A stretch of DNA of 33,618 bases from Methylococcaceae bacterium (GTDB lineage: Bacteria > Pseudomonadota > Gammaproteobacteria > Methylococcales > Methylomonadaceae). The notes beneath the pieces were generated by a model that was given only the letters and a program-made list of their open reading frames with translations, made no database searches and was not told where the DNA came from. The DNA lies in contig CANNLO010000012.1 in the NCBI GenBank assembly GCA_947505055.1, forward strand, positions 1 to 33,618, read 5' to 3'. This document shows, piece after piece, positions 26,002 to 30,962 of this stretch; the first letter of the stretch is position 1; the number at the start of each line of letters is the position of its first letter. A program made the position numbers and the translations under genes.

Positions 26002-26505
26002 TTGGCTAACCTGTCATTCAATTTTAAGAATTACATCAATCTGCATGCAGATGAATGGAGCGCAATAGATGACTTCATGGACCGGAACGACTCAACTGCA
26101 TTATCTGTCATCATTCAACATAACCATGAAATTACATTCCATATGAGGCGCTTCATTGCCGACCTTGTGACCGGAAAACTAAAACGCGACCCCAATAAAA
26201 AAGCATCTACCTTTAGACGTGACTATGAAATTTATCAGGAAATTGACAGCTTGATAAATGAGGCGGTTAAAAAAAATGAAAAGTGTACATTAATATCCCG
26301 TAAAGAATTGATCGCAGCTAGGATGTTTTTAACCGTTGATGCAGTTGATAAGATGTATCGCCGAGGGAAAAGAGCATGGGAAGAATACCGAGATGTTGAA
26401 AATCATGAATGTAATGAGCTGACTATAGAGTTAGATCGGGAAGCCAGGCAAGCTGAACAAGACGCTTATATTGAATGGATGGAGAGCATGGAAAATCTAA
26501 ACTAG
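26002..26505 (+). CDS. Hypothetical island protein, helical and charged
   Basis: I do not recognise this gene. From a TTG at 26002, with GAGG 8 bp upstream, it encodes 167 aa beginning ANLSFNFKNYINLHADEW; a GTG at 25993 in the same frame overlaps that GAGG and is less likely. The protein is soluble, mostly helical, Lys/Arg-rich in the middle (KLKRDPNKKASTFRRDYE) and acidic at the C-terminus. A possible small helix-turn-helix (RKELIAARMFLTVDAVDKMYRRG, about 100-122) could bind DNA, but this is weak. It lies between the integrase and the AlpA-like regulator, which suggests a control or maintenance role in the element. Confidence 0.6.
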   Translation: MANLSFNFKNYINLHADEWSAIDDFMDRNDSTALSVIIQHNHEITFHMRRFIADLVTGKLKRDPNKKASTFRRDYEIYQEIDSLINEAVKKNEKCTLISRKELIAARMFLTVDAVDKMYRRGKRAWEEYRDVENHECNELTIELDREARQAEQDAYIEWMESMENLN

Positions 26506-26597
26506 GTTTTTCAATAGAGTAAATTGTAAGTCATCATTAAAGTGTAGCCATAGGCCGAAGCAATCCCGCATAGGCGCTAACCTGAACAGGAAAGCAC

Positions 26598-26864
26598 ATG
26601 GCTATGACCAGCGCAATTTTACCCGTAATCAATCCACTTTTACGCCGTCCCATTATTGAACAGGTAACCGGCGACAGCAGATCAACCATATACCGCAAAA
26701 TCGGAAAAGGCTTATTCACTAAGCCGGTTCAAATTGGCGGTGATCGTGTTGCGTGGCCTCAAAATGAAATAGTAGCCATTAACGCCGCCCGCATTGCTGG
26801 CAAGTCTGATGCTGAAATTATGGCATTGGTTATTGAACTTGAAGCAGAGAGGATAAATCTATAA
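26598..26864 (+). CDS. AlpA-like regulatory protein / excisionase-type DNA-binding protein
   Basis: The 88-aa protein has the AlpA plan: an N-terminal LLRRPIIEQVTGDSRSTIYRKI helix-turn-helix (15-36) followed by GLFTKPVQIGGDRVAWPQNEI (38-58), the wing with the conserved W, then a C-terminal helix. AlpA-family proteins in P4-like elements activate the integrase or act as excision factors (established for the family). Its TAA overlaps the ATG of a 52-aa ORF (TAATG), which in turn overlaps the primase gene, suggesting one coupled unit. Confidence 0.85.
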   Translation: MAMTSAILPVINPLLRRPIIEQVTGDSRSTIYRKIGKGLFTKPVQIGGDRVAWPQNEIVAINAARIAGKSDAEIMALVIELEAERINL

Positions 26865-27022
26865 TGGCAGAGGGCATAAAAAAGGCCGCTATCTGTCCGA
26901 CCAGCGCAGCGACCCACTACCAAAACTTTCACATTCATTTTACATCAACTGCCCAACGGGTAAAGGCCAAACTTAGCAAAATTTTAGCATGGCTATCTGT
27001 TGTAGGGGGTTCGATATGTTAA
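26864..27022 (+). CDS. Small ORF (52 aa) between the AlpA-like gene and the primase
   Basis: ATG at 26864 overlaps the upstream stop (TAATG), and the TAA at 27020-27022 overlaps the primase ATG at 27016 by 7 bp. The product starts MAEGIKKAAICPTSAATHYQ and ends with LAWLSVVGGSIC; two Cys and a hydrophobic C-terminal stretch. No homologue is recognised. Overlaps on both sides argue for translation, at least as a coupling leader; a real protein is not proven. Confidence 0.45.
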   Translation: MAEGIKKAAICPTSAATHYQNFHIHFTSTAQRVKAKLSKILAWLSVVGGSIC

Positions 27023-29244
27023 GGCAAGTCGACATTACATTTTTAGCAAAACTCAACCACCCGACAAATTTTAAGGCTCACTCTTTAATATCGGCATTGG
27101 ATGAAATAGCCAGTGATAAACACGCCTCAGAAATAAATAGACTTAGATTACTTGATCTTGATGAGTACAAGGAACAGAAGAAAAAATTACCGGCATTTTG
27201 TTTTAATGGAACCTTTAACGACAAGCTGGCAAACCCTAACTTCAAGCAATCCAGCGAGCTATTTAGTTTTGATATTGATGGATTAAGCGCGGCAACGATT
27301 GAAGCAGATAAAGCAAAAATTGCATCAATACCAAGTACGGTTTTCTGTTTTGTCAGTCCAAGCGGAAAAGGCTTAAAAGGTGCATTACGCATTGCACCCG
27401 ATACAATCAAATCTGATGCGGATTTTAAGCGCGTATATCCTCAAGTTGAGGCGATGTTTGCAAAAGCTGGCTTCAAGCTGGATAAAGCATGTAAAGACGT
27501 TAGACGAATCTGTTTTGTTAGTCATGACGCGAAACTATACAGTAATTATGATGCAGAAATATATTCGGTATCTGCCCCGCTTCAAACAAAACAGGAACCA
27601 GCAAAACCACCTGCAAAGATAAAGCAACAATCAATTAACTTTAGCAACGAGTCATTTTGTATTGATCAGTGCACAAGTATTTTACAAAATTCCAGTGCCG
27701 GCAATCGACACGATGCAAGGCTTAAAGCAGGTATGCTGGCGGGCGGTTTTATAGCCGCCGGTCAAGTCGATGAGCAAAAACTAACTGATATTTTATTGTG
27801 TGCTTCTGATGGCATATCACAAGGCGGCATGACCACAGCCTCAGAAAGAAAAACTATTTTTGAGGCCATTAATAAAGGCAAGTTAAGCCCCGTGGATAAA
27901 CAACCGACTTATTCCGTAGAAATGGATTTTGAGGCAATGCTCACTAATCAGAAGCACAGAAAAGAGCCAAGCAACCAAAATACCGACCAGAACAGCGCCA
28001 CAAGCGATTTTAGCGAAGAATCAGAGGGTAAGTCGCCCTTTAAGCGTGTAAGCCTTGCTGATGCCCTCAGTAACCCACCTGAACAACAGCGTTATATTTG
28101 GGGTGAACGTATTCCCGCCGATGAATTAACGCTTTTGGCTGCGCATGGGGGAACAGGAAAAAGCTTGTTTGCCTTGCAACTTGGAGCGCATACATCAACC
28201 GGTAATCTGTTTTTGGGGCTGGCGACTGAACAGGTTAAGACGCTGTTTTTTAGTGCTGAAGATGCCACTAACACCATACGCCGCCGTATTGGTGCAATCT
28301 GTAAAGCCGATGCTTTAGACCTTGCTCAGGTTGCAGAAAACTTGATTGTATTGGATGCCACAGAAACACCTTGTTTGTTTCATGAGGTGAGCGACAAAGG
28401 CGTTAGGCGCGGCGAAATCACACGATATTATTCAGAGTTAAAAACGATAATTTTTGAGGAGGGAATAAAGTTTTTGATCGTGGACAATGCCAGCGATACG
28501 TTTGGCGCTAACCCCATTGATCGGCAAGCCGTAACTAAATTTATCAGGGCATTGGTGGGACTTGTGAGAAATGCGGGCGGTGCAGTGTTGCTGTTGTCGC
28601 ATGTGAATAAAAACACGTCTAAGGCTGGAAAAAATCAATCTGATACAGAGGGCTATGCTGATAGCGCGGCATGGCATAACGCCGCACGTAGCCGGTTATT
28701 TTTAAACGCTATTGATGAGCTTGGCAATCTGTCATTAACCCATCAAAAAAACAACCTTGGAACAAAACAGCCGGTTTTGAATATTGCCTTTCGTGATGAG
28801 GGTTCGAGCTTATACGCCGCCGATTCTGATCAGTTAATCGAAGCGGGAGCTGGTAAAGCGTTAGTAACTTCCATGATGCGTAACCTACACAAAAAACCCA
28901 TACTCAAGTTAATCCATGAGTTTTATTGCCGTGAGGAATGGATAAGTCCATCACCAAACAGCGCCCAAACTAACGCTTTCGCTTTGCTAAAGAATGAAGC
29001 TGACTTCCCACTCAGTACAAAACACGCTGATAAAGCGGAGTGCCTTACAATCGTGAGGGAGTTGGAGCGTGATAGTTTTTTGATAAAAGAAACTTATAAA
29101 AAACTTGATCGGCATGACGGGCAGCGGTGGGCGTTGACTGATGCAGGATTGACTTTTATTGATGAGCCGCTACCAGATCGCATAACTGTTGAAACGCTAG
29201 AACCGGCTGAACTGATACCTGATGAAAATATTGAAATCTTGTAG
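27016..29244 (+). CDS. Primase-helicase-like replication protein (BT4734-like N-terminus, RepA-like ATPase)
   Basis: 742 aa from the ATG at 27016, which has an AGGGGGT ribosome binding site; an earlier ATG at 26989 adds nine residues. The N-terminal ~170 residues resemble the BT4734/VirE-type primase domain: D86-I-D88 in FSFDIDGL (acidic pair) and SPSGKGLKGALRI (114-126) as nucleotide-contact segment. A linker (~240-340) precedes a RecA-like ATPase with Walker A HGGTGKS (377-383), Walker B FLIVDN with D490, and LLLSHVNK with H529, as in RepA/AAA_25 helicases. The C-terminal ~120 residues look like a winged helix. Together this suggests priming and unwinding at the element's own origin. The iteron-like array lies directly downstream. 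Primase activity is inferred, not shown. Confidence 0.8.
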   Translation: MLRQVDITFLAKLNHPTNFKAHSLISALDEIASDKHASEINRLRLLDLDEYKEQKKKLPAFCFNGTFNDKLANPNFKQSSELFSFDIDGLSAATIEADKAKIASIPSTVFCFVSPSGKGLKGALRIAPDTIKSDADFKRVYPQVEAMFAKAGFKLDKACKDVRRICFVSHDAKLYSNYDAEIYSVSAPLQTKQEPAKPPAKIKQQSINFSNESFCIDQCTSILQNSSAGNRHDARLKAGMLAGGFIAAGQVDEQKLTDILLCASDGISQGGMTTASERKTIFEAINKGKLSPVDKQPTYSVEMDFEAMLTNQKHRKEPSNQNTDQNSATSDFSEESEGKSPFKRVSLADALSNPPEQQRYIWGERIPADELTLLAAHGGTGKSLFALQLGAHTSTGNLFLGLATEQVKTLFFSAEDATNTIRRRIGAICKADALDLAQVAENLIVLDATETPCLFHEVSDKGVRRGEITRYYSELKTIIFEEGIKFLIVDNASDTFGANPIDRQAVTKFIRALVGLVRNAGGAVLLLSHVNKNTSKAGKNQSDTEGYADSAAWHNAARSRLFLNAIDELGNLSLTHQKNNLGTKQPVLNIAFRDEGSSLYAADSDQLIEAGAGKALVTSMMRNLHKKPILKLIHEFYCREEWISPSPNSAQTNAFALLKNEADFPLSTKHADKAECLTIVRELERDSFLIKETYKKLDRHDGQRWALTDAGLTFIDEPLPDRITVETLEPAELIPDENIEIL

Positions 29245-29247
29245 TTA

Positions 29248-29467
29248 TGCGGGAGGTGCGGGAGGTTGCGGGAGCTTATTATTTTTCTTAACTTAACGCA
29301 CTTCCCGCACCCGTTCGCCGACCCTGCGGGAGGTTCGTGCGGGAGCACCTCAGGGGGTATGGGGGGGGACGCGCCGCCGCACACTTCCTAAATAGTGCCC
29401 GCCACAAAATCACATGATTACCTGCAACCTACCCGTAATTAAATATCAAAGTTGGGAACTTCCCGCA
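29248..29467. repeat. Iteron-like array of TGCGGGA(A/G)GT, candidate replication origin
   Basis: Direct copies at 29248-29257, 29257-29266, 29267-29276 (ends CT), 29325-29334 and 29338-29347 (ends CA), and inverted copies at 29300-29309 and 29458-29467, fall within 220 bp between the primase-like gene and the next ORF. A G/C-rich block (29351-29381) and an A/T-rich stretch (29422-29451) alternate with them. Such an arrangement is typical of a replication origin or a multi-site operator. No ORF in this gap is credible. Confidence 0.65.
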
Positions 29468-29490
29468 CTTTCAAACAGGAAATATAAAAA

Positions 29491-29835
29491 ATGACTAATG
29501 AAAACGACAGCGAAAAAACAATCTTTTCCAGACTTCAAGAACTTCAGCAACAGGCGGAATCTCAGCCGTTAACGTGGAATCCAAAAAAGGGCGATTATCT
29601 TATAGGGACTTTCAAGTCTTACGGGCGCAACGAAGAAAACCGTTTCACACATATTGTTATTGAAGATCAGAAGAAAATTCCCCATCGTGTCAGTGTTGAC
29701 GCTGGACGGACTAAACAGCTTTTAGAAGCTAAAGTAACAAAAGGCGATTTAATCTCAATTCAGTTTTTAGGAAAGGAGAGGAATTATTATGGCCGTAATT
29801 CAGAAGTTTTTAATTGGATAATCGACAAAGCATAA
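29491..29835 (+). CDS. Small island protein, possibly OB-fold
   Basis: 114 aa, no recognised name. A charged N-terminal helix (SEKTIFSRLQELQQQAESQP) leads to a strand-rich part: YLIGTFKSYGRN, RFTHIVIEDQ, HRVSVDAGRTKQLLEAKV, GDLISIQFLGKERNYYGR, EVFNWII. This alternation and basic/aromatic content resemble an OB-fold single-strand DNA-binding protein, which would suit a replication module next to the primase (inference only). The A/T-rich leader has CAGGAAAT before the ATG. It is followed by a hairpin. Confidence 0.6.
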   Translation: MTNENDSEKTIFSRLQELQQQAESQPLTWNPKKGDYLIGTFKSYGRNEENRFTHIVIEDQKKIPHRVSVDAGRTKQLLEAKVTKGDLISIQFLGKERNYYGRNSEVFNWIIDKA

Positions 29836-29842
29836 CCAGTTG

Positions 29843-29868
29843 GGGCGGTCATCAGATCATGACTGCCC
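29843..29868 (+). terminator. Hairpin after the OB-like gene
   Basis: GGGCGGTCAT (29843-29852) pairs with ATGACTGCCC (29859-29868) with one G-T wobble and a 6-nt loop, 7 bp after the stop codon. No long T run follows, so termination is likely but weakly supported. Confidence 0.5.
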
Positions 29869-29908
29869 TGTTATCTAAAGTAGATAACAGTAGATAAAAG
29901 TAGATATG
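29868..29908. repeat. Palindrome plus three tandem AGTAGATA repeats
   Basis: CTGTTATCTA (29868-29877) and TAGATAACAG (29881-29890) are perfect inverted arms around AAG. AGTAGATA then occurs at 29879, 29889 and 29899, each exactly 10 bp apart (one helical turn), ending at the ATG of the next small ORF. It looks like an operator with cooperative sites. Confidence 0.7.
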
Positions 29909-30067
29909 CAAATGAATGATGACGATACGTATTTTAACCAGTCAGCAGAGAGCCTGGCACTGTTTACCCTGTTTGATGCCGTACCGGATTATTGCCTTAC
30001 GCAGAAATTCTGGGAGCAGATCGGGAAGGGGTTAATTAACCAAAAGAACGGTTTGTCGCAGCACTAA
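29906..30067 (+). pseudogene. 5' fragment of an island gene cut by the transposon
   Basis: ATG at 29906 opens 53 codons (MQMNDDDTYFNQSAESLALF...) ending at TAA 30065-30067. Only the first ~40 residues (through FWEQIGK) precede the likely transposon end at 30028; the last 13 codons and stop lie inside the terminal repeat. I read this as the start of a longer gene whose remainder should lie beyond the right end of the transposon. Composition is acidic with aromatic residues; no family recognised. Confidence 0.5.
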
Positions 30068-30068
30068 G
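30028..30068 (+). repeat. Candidate left terminal inverted repeat of the Tn3-family transposon
   Basis: The 41-bp segment begins GGGGT and ends CACTAAG, with an AAGAACGG core. Tn3-family ends are usually about 38 bp, start GGGG and end TAAG. The preceding GGGAA (30023-30027) would be the 5-bp target duplication. The matching right end is outside the window, so this is a prediction. Confidence 0.5.
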
Positions 30069-30212
30069 CTGTAAGCCTTGGTATTCGTGATGTACAGCCG
30101 AAATATCGTTTTCAAAACTGGCGGCAATATTTTTCGTAACTGATTGAATATTAACAAACTACACCTTATTGAAAAATTCATAACTTTAGCGCATTGATTT
30201 TAAAGGACAAAG

Positions 30213-30776
30213 TCACCGGACACCTTTTTGATTGGCCGCCAAGATGCGATAAACAGTGGCCTCCCCGATATTAAGTTGACGGGCAATATGCGCTTTTGCC
30301 ATACCTTGCCCTGCAAGGTAAACCACTTCTTTGCGCAGATTGGCGGCCAAGGGTTTCCGGCCTTTGTACTTGCCGGCTGCCTTGGCTTTGGCAACGCCTT
30401 CTTTCTGCCGTTCCAGCATCATTTCCCGTTCGAATTGGGCAACACCGCCCAGAACGGTCAGCATGAGCTTGCCGGTCGGGGTCTGCGTGTCCATTCCAAG
30501 GTTTAGGATACGTAAGCCCACCGCTTTTTGATCCAATGCCTGGATAATAGACATCAAATCCGCAACTGACCGGGCCAACCGATCAAGCTTGGTGGTCACC
30601 AGCACGTCACCTTCCCGGACAAATTCCAATGCCGCCTCAAGTTGTTTGCGGATGGCAACCGATGATACCTGTTCTTGAAAGATTTTTTGGCAATGGACGG
30701 CTTCCAGTTCCCTGAGCTGGGATTCAAGCCCGGCAATTTGTTCGGCAGTGGAGGTTCTGGCGTATCCGATGATCAC
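30213..30776 (-). CDS. tnpR: Serine recombinase (Tn3-family resolvase TnpR)
   Basis: The 187-aa protein begins IIGYARTSTAEQ with nucleophile S9. It has the TKLDRLARSVADL segment in the catalytic domain, GKLMLTVLGGVAQFEREMMLERQ in the long E helix, and a C-terminal helix-turn-helix (KAHIARQLNIGEATVYRIL). It resolves cointegrates at res during replicative transposition. Start codon is GTG at 30776. It is divergent from the transposase, the Tn3-like layout, and ends about 145 bp from the predicted transposon end. Confidence 0.93.
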   Translation of the reverse strand: MIIGYARTSTAEQIAGLESQLRELEAVHCQKIFQEQVSSVAIRKQLEAALEFVREGDVLVTTKLDRLARSVADLMSIIQALDQKAVGLRILNLGMDTQTPTGKLMLTVLGGVAQFEREMMLERQKEGVAKAKAAGKYKGRKPLAANLRKEVVYLAGQGMAKAHIARQLNIGEATVYRILAANQKGVR

Positions 30777-30962
30777 TTTCCGCTCACAGGAGTCTTAGAG
30801 GTTGTGATAGAGTGCCGATCATAAAACAAAACTGACTCTATTGATAGGCTTTTAGGGCATCCCCCCATCTATCACTGGGCCAAGGGCTATTGGTAGTCCA
30901 ACCGGCCAGCCCACCTAAATTCCGCAGACCTGACAACCCGCACTCTCCATTAAAAAATCCCC
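30777..30962. promoter_or_regulatory. Probable res site and divergent tnpR/tnpA promoters
   Basis: Within the 186-bp gap, ATAGAGT (30807-30813) and ACTCTAT (30835-30841) are inverted around 21 bp, and GTGATAGAG (30804-30812) recurs inverted as CATCTATCAC (30867-30876). Repeated GATAG/CTATC half-sites at such spacings are what resolvase subsites look like. Exact limits are not determined. Confidence 0.5.

Noticed and set aside
26545..26604. TAGCCAT/ATGGCTA pairing that could hide the AlpA-like start codon
   Set aside because: Only 7 bp with a 46-nt loop; likely chance.
29248..29467. CRISPR-like repeats
   Set aside because: Repeats are only about 10 bp, occur in both orientations, with irregular spacing and no cas genes.
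29841..29850. Alternative transposon end starting GGGGCGG
   Set aside because: It is part of the hairpin after the OB-like gene and has no TAAG-type inner end at a suitable distance.
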